A stretch of DNA of 64,000 nt from JBFWVD01 sp050246915 (GTDB lineage: Bacteria > Actinomycetota > Acidimicrobiia > Acidimicrobiales > Ilumatobacteraceae), in contig JBFWVD010000009.1 in the NCBI GenBank assembly GCA_050246915.1, forward strand, positions 1 through 64,000. Direction: 5' to 3'. Shown here in pieces: positions 23,632 through 32,688 of the stretch. Position 1 is the first letter of the stretch, and each line of letters begins with the position of its first letter. The translations under genes and the position numbers were made by a program. The notes below the pieces were generated by a model. The model was not told the DNA's origin. It did no database searches and saw only the letters and a list, made by a program, of their open reading frames with translations.

Positions 23632-26612
23632 GCGAAACCCCAGGACCGGCCTCGCCGAACGACGACGACGACCTCATCGCCGAGTCGGGCGACGACGACG
23701 ACCGGCCACACACCAACGAGGAGCACAGCATCCTGGATCGTCACGGCTCCGATGTCGTGCTCGTCGTCGACTCCACCGGTCGATGCCGCAGGGCCAGTGC
23801 CACCACCACCAAGATCCTCGGTATCGAGCCCGATGCGCTCGCCGGGGCGCTGGTGTTGTCGCTGATCCATCCCGACGACCACAGCGACGCCGCCCGTCAA
23901 CTTTCATTGCAGCGGGCGAGCTCACCGTCGATCTACCGCGTGCGACGCGGTGACGGCGCATGGCGTGACATGGAGCTCGCCACCATCCGTGATCCGTCCA
24001 TGGGCGGCCTCGTCGTGGTGCTGCGCGACATCACCGAGCTCAACCGTCGACACGAATCCACCCTTCGCACCGCTCGCGTCGACGATCTGGTACGTCGCAT
24101 ATCGCTCGGCTTCATCGATCTGGCCGCCGATCAGATCGGCCGTGCGCTCGACCTCGCTCTCGCCGATGTGGGCCGCCTCACCCAGGCCGACCGGGCCTAT
24201 GCCATCCGTTTCGATCACACCACTCGCATCGCCCACCTCTCGCTCGAATGGTGCGCACCGGGCATCGCAACGCTGGCCGAGTTCCGTCGCGCCATCCCCT
24301 TCGACCAGCTCGCGTCGGTCCTCGACCCCATCTTCCGCATGGACACGGTCATCGTCCGGTCCACCAGTGATCTCGAAGGCGAAGCTCCCGAAGACGCCGC
24401 GGCGATGCGGGCCGAAGGTGTCCGGTCGATGGTGGTCGTACCCATCTCCGGTGACTCACAGATCGAACTGGCCGTCGGTATCGAGGCAGTCGCCGGCGAG
24501 CGACACTTCGGCGCCGACGACGTCGCCCTCCTGAGCGGTGTCGGCGCGGTCGTCAATCAGGTGCTGCGGCGACGCGATCACGACGCCGCGCTGGTGAGCG
24601 ACGTGGACGAGATGCGCGGCGCGCTCAGCGCCGCTCCCATCGGGATCGCCGTGCTCGATGCCGACGGCCGCTACGTGCAGGTCAACCCGGCGTTCTGCGC
24701 GATCGTCGGCCGTCGCGACAGCGATGTCGTGGGGCGCCATTGGTACGAACTGACCGTGGCCGAGGATCTGGAGCTGAGCGAGATCGCGGCCGACGATGAC
24801 GTCACCACGGTGTTCGCCAAGCGCTATCGCCGTCCGACCGGCCCGTCGCCGTGGTGCCGGGTCAGCGTCCGACCGGTGTGGACACCGAACGGCGAACGGC
24901 GCTGCGTGATCGCGGTCGACGAGTTGAGCGACCAGCGTCGCGGCGAACTGCAGGCTGAGCATTCGCGTTCGGCTCCCGTCATGGATCCCGCCGTCCTGGC
25001 GGCACTCCCCGACGCGCTCATCCGAGTCGGCGACGATCAACGATGGACGGTGCTGAACCCGGCGGCCGATCGCCTCGTCGGCGCCGCCCGGGGCTCCGAC
25101 GGTGTCCTCGACCTCGAACTGCTCGACCCCGCGCTCAGCTCGGCCCTGCGCCCGCTGGTACGGGCCGCGTTCGAACATGCCATGGCCGGCGCCGTCGACA
25201 TCGAGATGTCGGGCGACGCGGGCACGTTCTGGCAGGCCCTCGTGGTTCCCGAGGCATCGGGCCCACCCATCGCATCGGTGCTCATCGCTGCACGTGATCT
25301 CACCGCGCGGCGGATGGCCGAGAGCGAGCTCGCCCATCAGGCCCTCCACGACGTCCTCACCGGTTTGCCCAACCGCAAGCTCTTCCAGAGCCATCTCGAG
25401 CACGCGGTCGCCGGTCTGGTACGCCGCCCCTCGCTGACCGCGGTGCTCTTCTTCGACCTGGACAAGTTCAAGTCGGTGAACGACACCATCGGCCATGCGG
25501 TGGGCGACGAGTTGCTGGTGGTCGTCGCCCAACGGCTCAGGGCTGCGCTACGACCCGAGGACGTGGTGGCTCGACTCGGAGGCGACGAGTTCATCGTGTT
25601 GCTCGAGAACCTCGGCGACCCGTCCGAAGCAGTCACCGCAGCCGAACGTCTGGCAACCGGGCTCGGGCAACCGGCCATGCTCAGCGGTCATGAGATCACG
25701 ACCGCTGCGTCAATTGGAATTGCACTGACCCGGGATGGCTCGATCTCCCCTGCCGATCTGGTCAAGCGGGCCGACGCGGCCATGTACCGCGCCAAGGAGA
25801 AGGGCCGTGGCCGCGTCGAGGTGTTCGACGAGGACCTGCAAGCGAAGGTGACCACCCGACTGCAGCTCGGCGCCGGCCTGCGTCAGGCGATGCAGGACGA
25901 TCAGCTCGAACTGCACTATCAGCCAGAGGTCGATCTGGTGAGCGGCGACGTCGTGGCACTCGAGGCGTTGCTGCGCTGGCGCCATCCCGAACGCGGACTG
26001 CTCAGCGCCAGCGAGTTCGTGACCCACGCCGAGGAGCTCGGGCTGCTGGTGGCGATGGGGGACATCGCCGTCAACGAAGCGACCCGGGTGGGCGCCGCGC
26101 TCAACCGCCTCCGACCCGGCTCACCGTTGCGGGTCCACATCAACGTCTCGGCTCGGCAGCTCAGCGGCTCGGGACTCGTCGAGTCCATCGCCGCCGCACT
26201 GACCGACAGTTCCCTCGCCGCGTCGTTGCTCAACATCGACATCGCCGAAGGTGTGCTGATGGGCGATCAACCGGGCATCGCCACGTTGGTGGGCGAACTC
26301 GAAGCGCTCGGAGTCTCGGTGGTGCTCGACGGGTTCGGCACAGCCGCCTCGTCGGTACTGCAGCTGAGCCGGTTGCGCCTCGGAGGGGTCAAGATCGATC
26401 GCAGCATCGTGGCCCTGCTCCCCGATGACCCGGGCGCCACAGCCGCGGTTCGATCGATGGTGGCGGTCGCCGGAGCGCTCGGCATTCGGGTGTCCGCGGT
26501 CGGCATCGAGAACCGCGGCCAACTCGACGCGTTGGTCGCCGCGGGCTGCCGCTACGGCCAGGGACTGCTGTTCGCCGGAGCGACCCTGGCCGCCGAATTC
26601 CCCGCGTGGTGA
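23628..26612 (+). CDS. PAS/GAF-GGDEF-EAL cyclic-di-GMP signalling protein with degenerate EAL
   Basis: A 994-residue cytoplasmic sensor. Order: acidic N-terminus; PAS (about 40-140); GAF-like (about 150-310); two more PAS-like regions (about 320-430 and 450-570); GGDEF; EAL. The diguanylate-cyclase site GGDEF is intact at 651-655. In the EAL domain, Glu779 (EAL) and the Asn of HINVSA remain, but the DDFGTG loop reads DGFGTA (Asp901-Gly902), the AEGVE loop reads AVGIE (Val958 in place of the general-base Glu), and LEITE reads IDIAE. The phosphodiesterase is therefore probably weak or dead and may serve as a c-di-GMP sensor. No membrane segments. It overlaps cbiB by four bases. Confidence 0.92.
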   Translation: MSETPGPASPNDDDDLIAESGDDDDRPHTNEEHSILDRHGSDVVLVVDSTGRCRRASATTTKILGIEPDALAGALVLSLIHPDDHSDAARQLSLQRASSPSIYRVRRGDGAWRDMELATIRDPSMGGLVVVLRDITELNRRHESTLRTARVDDLVRRISLGFIDLAADQIGRALDLALADVGRLTQADRAYAIRFDHTTRIAHLSLEWCAPGIATLAEFRRAIPFDQLASVLDPIFRMDTVIVRSTSDLEGEAPEDAAAMRAEGVRSMVVVPISGDSQIELAVGIEAVAGERHFGADDVALLSGVGAVVNQVLRRRDHDAALVSDVDEMRGALSAAPIGIAVLDADGRYVQVNPAFCAIVGRRDSDVVGRHWYELTVAEDLELSEIAADDDVTTVFAKRYRRPTGPSPWCRVSVRPVWTPNGERRCVIAVDELSDQRRGELQAEHSRSAPVMDPAVLAALPDALIRVGDDQRWTVLNPAADRLVGAARGSDGVLDLELLDPALSSALRPLVRAAFEHAMAGAVDIEMSGDAGTFWQALVVPEASGPPIASVLIAARDLTARRMAESELAHQALHDVLTGLPNRKLFQSHLEHAVAGLVRRPSLTAVLFFDLDKFKSVNDTIGHAVGDELLVVVAQRLRAALRPEDVVARLGGDEFIVLLENLGDPSEAVTAAERLATGLGQPAMLSGHEITTAASIGIALTRDGSISPADLVKRADAAMYRAKEKGRGRVEVFDEDLQAKVTTRLQLGAGLRQAMQDDQLELHYQPEVDLVSGDVVALEALLRWRHPERGLLSASEFVTHAEELGLLVAMGDIAVNEATRVGAALNRLRPGSPLRVHINVSARQLSGSGLVESIAAALTDSSLAASLLNIDIAEGVLMGDQPGIATLVGELEALGVSVVLDGFGTAASSVLQLSRLRLGGVKIDRSIVALLPDDPGATAAVRSMVAVAGALGIRVSAVGIENRGQLDALVAAGCRYGQGLLFAGATLAAEFPAW

Positions 26613-26688
26613 TGGCCGCGCCGAGATCGGCGTGAGTGGGGCCGCATTGGGGGCATGAGCTGCGGGACCTCGCGGTACCCTGCACCAC

Positions 26689-27942
26689 ATGGCCGCCGAC
26701 CTCATCTACGCGTTCCGGGTGATGCGCCTGCCATTGCTCGACGGTGACGGCGCCGAGATCGGCCGTACCGCTGACATCGTGCTGCTCCCGCCCAGCGGCA
26801 ACGACGCTCCGCAGGTCGTGGGGTTCGTGGTCACGAGCCAACGCCGACGCATCTTCGTCAATGCTGCCCGGGTGGCGTCCATCGACAACTCGGGTCTGCA
26901 CCTGCGGTCCTCGGCCATCGATCTGAACCCTTTCAAGAAGCGGGCCGGCGAGATGCTGGTCGGCAAGGACGTGCTCGACGCCAAGGTGGGTGCCGAGGTC
27001 ATCAGTGACATCGCCCTGCGCACCACTGCCGTCAGGGGCTCGGCGTGGGAGGTTGCCACCGTTCGCCTGTCCGGTCCCGCCAGTGGCCTGCGTCGCCGTC
27101 GCACGGCGCGCGTCGTCGATTGGAGCGAGGTCCGGAGCGTGTTCGGCAACAACCCCATGGCTGCTGAGGTGGCCGAGCTGCGTGACCTGCACCCGGCCGA
27201 GGTGGCAGCGCGTGTGCGGGCCATGCCGCTGCACCATCGCAAGCAGCTGGCCGAGGTGATGGAGGACGAGCGACTCGCCGACCTCCTCGAGGAGCTGCCC
27301 GAATCCGAGCAGTTGCGCATCATCGAGAACCTCGACCTCGATCGCCTCGTCGGCGTCCTCGAGGAGATGGAGTACGACGACGCGGCCGACCTGCTGGCCG
27401 AGATGCCGGGCGAACAACGCATCGCCGTGCTCGAGAACATGGACCCCGACGAAGCCGACGTGATGCGCCGACTGTTGGCCTACGACGGCTCCAGCGCCGG
27501 TGGCCTCATGAACCCCGACGCCATCTACCTCGGCGCCACCGCGACCGTCGCCGAGGCGTTGGCCCGCCTGCGCGACCCGGAATGGCCGACCGCCATCGCC
27601 GCCCAGGTCTTCGTGACCCAGCCGCCGTTCGTCACGCCCACTGGTCGCTATCTCGGCGTCGTCCACTTCCAGCGGTTGCTGCGCGAGCCGCCGGCGATGG
27701 AGCTCGGTCGCTGTCTGGCCGAGGAGCCGGCCGTTTCGCCGGCGGCGTCCGACATCGACGTCGCCGAGCGTCTCGCCGCCTACAACCTGCTGGGCGTGGC
27801 GGTGTGCGACGACGATCAACGCATCTTGGGCGTGATCACCGTGGACGACGTCCTCGACCGCACCTTGCCCACGGGTTGGCGGCAGCGCCAGCGCCACGAT
27901 CGTCACGTCAGCCGCACGACCACGCAGACCCGCATCGGATAG
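26689..27942 (+). CDS. Soluble PRC-barrel / MgtE_N / CBS protein
   Basis: A 417-residue protein. An N-terminal PRC-barrel-like β domain (about 1-150) is followed by a MgtE_N superhelical domain (about 155-270; repeats such as LADLLEELPESEQLRII and AADLLAEMPGEQRIAVL) and a CBS pair (about 275-395). The five-helix Mg2+ channel of true MgtE is absent, so this cannot transport Mg2+ itself. It probably senses Mg2+ or nucleotides. The DUF1003 gene starts four bases after its stop; the same pair is found in other actinobacteria, so a joint role is likely. Confidence 0.85.
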   Translation: MAADLIYAFRVMRLPLLDGDGAEIGRTADIVLLPPSGNDAPQVVGFVVTSQRRRIFVNAARVASIDNSGLHLRSSAIDLNPFKKRAGEMLVGKDVLDAKVGAEVISDIALRTTAVRGSAWEVATVRLSGPASGLRRRRTARVVDWSEVRSVFGNNPMAAEVAELRDLHPAEVAARVRAMPLHHRKQLAEVMEDERLADLLEELPESEQLRIIENLDLDRLVGVLEEMEYDDAADLLAEMPGEQRIAVLENMDPDEADVMRRLLAYDGSSAGGLMNPDAIYLGATATVAEALARLRDPEWPTAIAAQVFVTQPPFVTPTGRYLGVVHFQRLLREPPAMELGRCLAEEPAVSPAASDIDVAERLAAYNLLGVAVCDDDQRILGVITVDDVLDRTLPTGWRQRQRHDRHVSRTTTQTRIG

Positions 27943-27946
27943 CACC

Positions 27947-28441
27947 ATGCGTCGCCGTGAAGATCTCTCCACTCCGCGTTCGCGCCGCCGGTTCGGGCTC
28001 TACTACGACCCCGATCAATTCGGTCAGTTCTCCGAGGGAGTCGCCCGCTTCATCGGCACCGCGCGCTTCTTGGTGTACCAGAGCGTGTTCTGCGTGGTGT
28101 GGGTGGCGTGGAACACGCTCGCCCCCGAGCGACTCAGCTTTGATCCGTGGCAGTTCATCGGCCTCACGCTGCTGCTGTCGCTGCAGGCCGCCTATGCCGC
28201 GCCGCTCATCCTCCTGGCGCAGAACCGCCAGGAAGATCGCGATCGTGCTCAGCAGCAGAGCGATCGCGACCTGAACTTCCGCACCCAGGCCGACACCGAG
28301 TTCCTCGCACGCGAGGTCGCGTCAATTCGTCTTGCGCTATCCGACGTGGTGACCACCGACGACCTGACCGATCACCTCGAGGGCCTGGCCGAAGCGCTAC
28401 GGCGCATCGAGCGGCGGCTCGATGAGGGCGACCGCGGCTGA
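27947..28441 (+). CDS. DUF1003 membrane protein
   Basis: A 164-residue protein with two transmembrane helices (about 40-60 and 68-88) and the DUF1003 signature: WNTLAP, then FDPWQFIGLTLLLSLQAAYAAPLILLAQNRQ divided over the second helix, then a basic/acidic stretch DRDRAQQQSDRD and a long coiled-coil-like C-terminus. Biochemical function is unknown. It follows the MgtE_N/CBS gene by four bases, suggesting translational coupling and perhaps a membrane anchor for that soluble partner. Confidence 0.9.
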   Translation: MRRREDLSTPRSRRRFGLYYDPDQFGQFSEGVARFIGTARFLVYQSVFCVVWVAWNTLAPERLSFDPWQFIGLTLLLSLQAAYAAPLILLAQNRQEDRDRAQQQSDRDLNFRTQADTEFLAREVASIRLALSDVVTTDDLTDHLEGLAEALRRIERRLDEGDRG

Positions 28442-28532
28442 ACTGGTCACCTTGGCGCCGGTCGCTTCTCGCGCCGCGCTCGTCCGAACGTGGTGCACTT
28501 CCGCACGGCACAGGTGGAGAAGTGCGCCAGGT

Positions 28533-29441
28533 TCACCGCCGCTCGGCCGGGATGTCGCCGAGATGATCATGATCGCCGACGACGTGATCGATGGCGACGT
28601 GATCGATGGCGGCTCGAGTGGCCGATGCGAACTCGGCTCCGTTGGCCCAGTGGGCCAGATGGTCACCGTGCACCTCGAACACCCGAGCGTCGAGGGCTGC
28701 GGCAAGCGCCCGTTGCTTGTGCGGTCGCACCAGACGATCGCGAGTGGTGACGATGATGGCCGACGGCACGTCGAGCGTCGACGCCCACTCGGTGGCGTCA
28801 TAGCTCGCCAAGGCCCGCCCGGCTTGGTGCAACGCCACGGCATCACCGCGTCGTGACTCGGCCCGCAACCAATCGCGGTAAGGAGCCAGCTCGGCGTTGG
28901 TGGTCAGGCTTCGATCGATGAGGGTGCGATTGAGGCGAGCGGTGAGCCTCGATCGGAAGAGCCAGTCCGACAATCGCAACAACTGCCACGCACCGCGATC
29001 GCGACGGGTCGAGTTCCATTCGAGCGCCGTTGCCTGCACGACGAGTGCTTTCACAAGATCGCGATGGCGACGGGTCAACAACATGGCGATGGGACCCCCC
29101 ATCGAATAGCCCACTGCGACCACCGGTCCGGTCACGTCGCCGGTGCGCTCGAGGTCGCGCAGGAGCGCAGCCACATCGTCGGCCACGACCTCGAGGTCAT
29201 AACGCTCGACGCTGCGGATGCCGCGACCATGGCCCCGATGGTCGACGGCGATGAAGGTCACGTCATCGAGCGCGGGGTACGCCGCTATGAACTGCAGATC
29301 GGCCGATGCCGTCCATCCGTGCAGCAGAAGGACGGTCGGCGAGCCGACCCGACCGCGATGATGGCGGTAGAACATCTCGCCCCGGCCCGGAAGCCGCCGG
29401 ATGAAACCCGGCGGCAGATCGGGGACGGCGTTGTCACTCAC
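28533..29441 (-). CDS. Alpha/beta hydrolase
   Basis: A 302-residue α/β-hydrolase. The oxyanion region LLLHGWTAS, the nucleophile elbow GYSMGG (Ser), the acid in VTTRDRLV (Asp), and the terminal His in VHGDHLAHW form the expected triad. Similar enzymes include lipases and esterases of actinobacteria; substrate unknown. Start GTG 29441 overlaps the zur stop by GTGA, the usual coupling arrangement; GTG 29456 is the alternative. The two form one leftward unit. The C-terminal tail is rich in Asp/His (AIDHVAIDHVVGDHDH), notable next to zinc-uptake genes. Confidence 0.87.
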   Translation of the reverse strand: MSDNAVPDLPPGFIRRLPGRGEMFYRHHRGRVGSPTVLLLHGWTASADLQFIAAYPALDDVTFIAVDHRGHGRGIRSVERYDLEVVADDVAALLRDLERTGDVTGPVVAVGYSMGGPIAMLLTRRHRDLVKALVVQATALEWNSTRRDRGAWQLLRLSDWLFRSRLTARLNRTLIDRSLTTNAELAPYRDWLRAESRRGDAVALHQAGRALASYDATEWASTLDVPSAIIVTTRDRLVRPHKQRALAAALDARVFEVHGDHLAHWANGAEFASATRAAIDHVAIDHVVGDHDHLGDIPAERR

Positions 29442-29869
29442 GCGCACTCCCGGCACAAGCCCACCAGATCGAGACGATGCTGTTCGAGGTGGAACCCGCT
29501 CTTACGGGCCACCTTGGCGAACGCCGTTTCGATGGACGCTTCGAGATCATCGGTGAGCGTGAAGTCGCTCACTGCACCGCAACTGGAACAGATGAGATGG
29601 TGGTGATGGCCGGTGAGGTCCTCGGCGAGCTCGTATCGAGCCCACTCGTCATGGGTGACGATGCGCCGCACCACGTTGGCCCGCTCGAGGATGGCGAGGT
29701 TTCGGTACACCGAGCTCTGCGCCAGATCGCCACGCGCGGCGAGGATCTCGGGGATGGTCATGGGACCGTTCTGCGCCAGCAGGTCCACCACCGCTCGCCG
29801 GTTCTCGGTGTAGCGCTGACCATCCTTGCGGAGCAGTGTGGTCACGATGCGCTGGAGGTCTGCGGTCAC
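29438..29869 (-). CDS. zur: Fur-family regulator, probably Zur
   Basis: A 143-residue Fur-family repressor. An N-terminal winged helix (TIPEILAARGDLAQSSVYRNLAILERANVV) is followed by the metal-binding dimerisation domain with HHHH, CSSC and CREC, the structural zinc site of the family. The divergent genes encode a zinc ABC importer with a His-rich binding protein, and an inverted repeat of the Zur type lies between, so zinc specificity is the likely reading, though sequence alone does not separate Zur from Fur. Start GTG 29869. Confidence 0.88.
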   Translation of the reverse strand: MTADLQRIVTTLLRKDGQRYTENRRAVVDLLAQNGPMTIPEILAARGDLAQSSVYRNLAILERANVVRRIVTHDEWARYELAEDLTGHHHHLICSSCGAVSDFTLTDDLEASIETAFAKVARKSGFHLEQHRLDLVGLCRECA

Positions 29870-29934
29870 CCCGCCAAGGGTACCGGAGTTGAGAAGGACT
29901 GAGAATCGGCCCGAACTGCGAACGCACGACTTCG

Positions 29935-29957
29935 GGAATCATTGTGAGAATGATTCC
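29935..29957. promoter_or_regulatory. Zur-type operator
   Basis: GGAATCATT-GTGAG-AATGATTCC is a perfect 9-bp inverted repeat around a 5-base spacer, ending 23 bases before the znuA start. The AATNATT core arms resemble actinobacterial Zur boxes. It sits in the zur-znuA divergent gap and would block znuA transcription when zinc is sufficient. Confidence 0.75.
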
Positions 29958-29980
29958 AAGAATGGGTATCGTTTCCGCTC

Positions 29981-30985
29981 ATGCGCCGACATCAACTGAT
30001 CCGTACCACCGCTGGCCTTGCCTGTTGCCTCGGACTGCTCGCCGCGTGTGGCGATGACGGAAGCAGTTCAGCCGAGTCGACCGCTGGAACTGCCCTCACG
30101 GTGGTGACGTCGACCAGCCAGACCGCAGACTTCGTGCGGGTCATCGGCGGGACCATGGTTTCTGCCACCAACGTGCTGGCAGCCGGCGTCGACCCGCACG
30201 ACTTCGAACCGACCGCCGCCGACTTGAACGCGTTGGCCACCGCCAAAGTGGTCGTGATCAACGGCCTGGGCCTCGAGTCGTGGTTCGAGGACGCCTACTC
30301 CCAGTCGGGTTCCAAGGCCACCATCGTCACAGCGTCGGACGGAATCGCCACCATGACCGGGACCGACGAGCACGGCGAGGAGGAGCACGCCGCCGAGGAC
30401 GAGCACGCCGCCGAGCATGACCATGCTGCCGAGGACGAACACGATCACGGCGGCCTCGATCCTCACGTGTGGCACGACCCCGCCAACGCCAAGATCATGG
30501 TCACCAACATCGCCAAGGCGTTCATGGCCGCCGATCCCGCCAACGCCACGACCTACCAGGCCAACCTCGACGCCTACCTCGCCGAGCTGACCACCCTCGA
30601 CACCGACATCGCTGCTCAGCTGAGCAAGCTCGCCAACCGCAAGTTGGTCACCAACCACGATGCGTTCGGGTACTTCATCGGCCGGTACAACCTGGAGTTC
30701 GTCGGTTCCGTCATCCCCGGCTTCGACACCCAGGCCGAGCTGTCGGTCGCCGAGACCAACGATCTCATCGACAAGATCCGCGCCGAAGGCGTGAAGGCCA
30801 TCTTCGCCGAGAGCTCCCTGCCCCCCAAAGTGGCCAAGGCGATCGCCGACGAGGCCGGCGTGACGGTGGTGGAAGGCGACGATGCCCTCTACGGTGACAG
30901 CCTGGGCCCGGCAGGATCGGGTGCCGACACCTACCTCACCATGATGCGTCACAACGCCAACACCATCGCCACCCATCTGAGCTGA
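29981..30985 (+). CDS. znuA: Zinc ABC transporter substrate-binding lipoprotein (ZnuA-like)
   Basis: A 334-residue cluster-A1 metal-binding protein. The signal peptide ends in a lipobox (GLLAAC-G). His in DPHDFEP, the His/Glu/Asp-rich loop about 127-155 (repeats of EHAAEDEHAAEHDH type), His in LDPHVWHDP, His in NHDAFGY, and Asp/Glu in the C-terminal lobe (FAESS, EGDDALYGDSLG) supply zinc ligands. It captures zinc outside the membrane and hands it to the permeases encoded just downstream. It follows a Zur-type box and begins the operon. Confidence 0.94.
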   Translation: MRRHQLIRTTAGLACCLGLLAACGDDGSSSAESTAGTALTVVTSTSQTADFVRVIGGTMVSATNVLAAGVDPHDFEPTAADLNALATAKVVVINGLGLESWFEDAYSQSGSKATIVTASDGIATMTGTDEHGEEEHAAEDEHAAEHDHAAEDEHDHGGLDPHVWHDPANAKIMVTNIAKAFMAADPANATTYQANLDAYLAELTTLDTDIAAQLSKLANRKLVTNHDAFGYFIGRYNLEFVGSVIPGFDTQAELSVAETNDLIDKIRAEGVKAIFAESSLPPKVAKAIADEAGVTVVEGDDALYGDSLGPAGSGADTYLTMMRHNANTIATHLS

Positions 30986-31002
30986 CCCGAGATCAGGTAC
31001 GC

Positions 31003-31839
31003 ATGACCCACGAGCATCACGATCACAGTGATCACGGACATCGACACGATTCGATCGATCTGTGCCCGCCCGATCATCACGATGACTCGGTGGCGCTCCA
31101 TGTGCACGAGCTGCATGTGGCCTTCGAGCAAGGCAACGTGCTCGACAACATCTGCATCCAGGTGAAGCCCGGTAGTTCACTGGCATTGCTCGGTCCCAAC
31201 GGTGCCGGCAAGACCACGCTGTTGCGCGCGGCGCTCGGTCTCGTCCCGGTCTCATCCGGGGTGGTGGAGGTGTTCGGCCGCCCGGCGGCCAGCGCCCGTG
31301 ATCTCGTCGCCTACGTACCCCAAGCCGAAGCGCTCGATCGCGAGTTCCCGGTGAGCGCGCTGCAGGTGGTCACCATGGGCCGATACCGATCGATCGGTTT
31401 CGCTCGACGACCGAGCCGCAACGATCGCCGCATCGCCGCCGCCGCCCTCGATCGGGTCGGCCTGGCCGACCGGGCCTCCGCTCGCTTCGGGGTGCTGTCG
31501 GGAGGGCAACGTCAACGCGTGTTGCTGGCCCGAGCCATCGCCCAAGACGCCAAGTTGCTGTTGCTCGACGAACCGTTCAACGGTGTCGACACCACGACGC
31601 AGCAAATCCTCGTCGATGTCCTCGCCGATCTACGGGCCAACGGCGCGGCGGTGGTCATGTCCACCCACGATCTGGCCATGGCCCACGTGGCCTGTAGCGA
31701 CGCGTGCCTGTTGAACCGTCATCAGTTGGCGGTGGGCCCGGTCGAGTCGGTTCTCACGCCGAGCGCTCTGCAGGCCACCTACGGCCATGCCGCGGTGGTC
31801 ATGGCTGAGGGCAGCTCCATGCTCGTGACCGGAACCTGA
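31003..31839 (+). CDS. znuC: Zinc ABC transporter ATP-binding protein with His-rich N-terminus
   Basis: A 278-residue ABC ATPase. Walker A GPNGAGKTT, the Q-loop VPQAEAL, the signature LSGGQRQRV, Walker B LLLLDEPF, and the H-loop STHDLA are all intact. The first about 27 residues are an unusual extension rich in His and Asp (MTHEHHDHSDHGHRH...), rare on the ATPase and suggestive of cytoplasmic zinc binding or sensing. It lies 17 bases behind znuA. Confidence 0.93.
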   Translation: MTHEHHDHSDHGHRHDSIDLCPPDHHDDSVALHVHELHVAFEQGNVLDNICIQVKPGSSLALLGPNGAGKTTLLRAALGLVPVSSGVVEVFGRPAASARDLVAYVPQAEALDREFPVSALQVVTMGRYRSIGFARRPSRNDRRIAAAALDRVGLADRASARFGVLSGGQRQRVLLARAIAQDAKLLLLDEPFNGVDTTTQQILVDVLADLRANGAAVVMSTHDLAMAHVACSDACLLNRHQLAVGPVESVLTPSALQATYGHAAVVMAEGSSMLVTGT

Positions 31840-31842
31840 GCA

Positions 31843-32688
31843 GTGCGTTGGGTCACCGATCCGTTCAACGCGCCGTACATGCAACGCGCGTTGCTCGAGA
31901 TGGTGTTGCTGTCGGCCCTGTCGGCGTTGGCGGGCACGTTGGTGCTCCTGCGCCGCATGCCGTTCCTGGCCGATTCACTCAGCCACACCGTGTTCCCCGG
32001 TGTTGCGTTGGCGTTCGCTGCGGGCACCTCGCTGTTCGCCGGAGCACTCGTGGCCGCGGCCTTGTCGTCGTTGGTGATCGCGGCGGCGGGACGCCAGAAG
32101 CGCATCGACCCCGAGGCGGTCATGGCGCTGCTCGTCGGATCGTTCTTCTCCATCGGCGTCATCGTCGTATCGCGCCAGCGCAGCTTCAACGCTGATCTGA
32201 CCGCGTTGTTGTTCGGCCGCCTGCTCACCGTCGACTCCACCACCATCGCCCAGACTCTCATCGTGCTGGCCGTGGTCGCCCTGGCTGTGGTGTTGGTCGG
32301 CAAGGAGTTGGTGCTGCGAGCCTTCGATCCAGTTGGCACCCGTGCGCTCGGATACCACGCGGTGCTGCTCGATCTGACCACGGTCGCCGTGGTGGCGCTG
32401 GTGGTTGTCGCAGGCGCTCGGGCGGTTGGTACCGCGTTGGTCATCACGTTGCTCATCTCCCCCGCCGCGACGGCACGTCTCATCACCGATCGACTGATGC
32501 GCCTGGTGCCGCTGGCATTCGTCACGGCCATGGTGGGCAGCGCCATCGGGCTCATCATCAGCTATCGCGCATCGCTCGATCACGGCGTGCGACTACCACC
32601 CGGTGCCACCGTGACCGTGGTCCTCACCTCGATGTTCGTGATCGCGTTCATCGTCACCCGGGCCACACAGAAGATGGCGCACCGATGA
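31843..32688 (+). CDS. znuB: Metal ABC transporter permease (ZnuB-like), first copy
   Basis: A 281-residue polytopic membrane protein of the ABC-3 family (zinc/manganese permeases). Eight or more hydrophobic helices; the conserved phrases RRMPFLADSLSHTVFPGVALAF near the N-terminus and GTALVITLLISPAATARLI near the end are family hallmarks. GTG 31843 begins four bases behind the znuC stop. A second permease gene follows, so the importer may use a heterodimer of permeases. Confidence 0.92.
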   Translation: MRWVTDPFNAPYMQRALLEMVLLSALSALAGTLVLLRRMPFLADSLSHTVFPGVALAFAAGTSLFAGALVAAALSSLVIAAAGRQKRIDPEAVMALLVGSFFSIGVIVVSRQRSFNADLTALLFGRLLTVDSTTIAQTLIVLAVVALAVVLVGKELVLRAFDPVGTRALGYHAVLLDLTTVAVVALVVVAGARAVGTALVITLLISPAATARLITDRLMRLVPLAFVTAMVGSAIGLIISYRASLDHGVRLPPGATVTVVLTSMFVIAFIVTRATQKMAHR

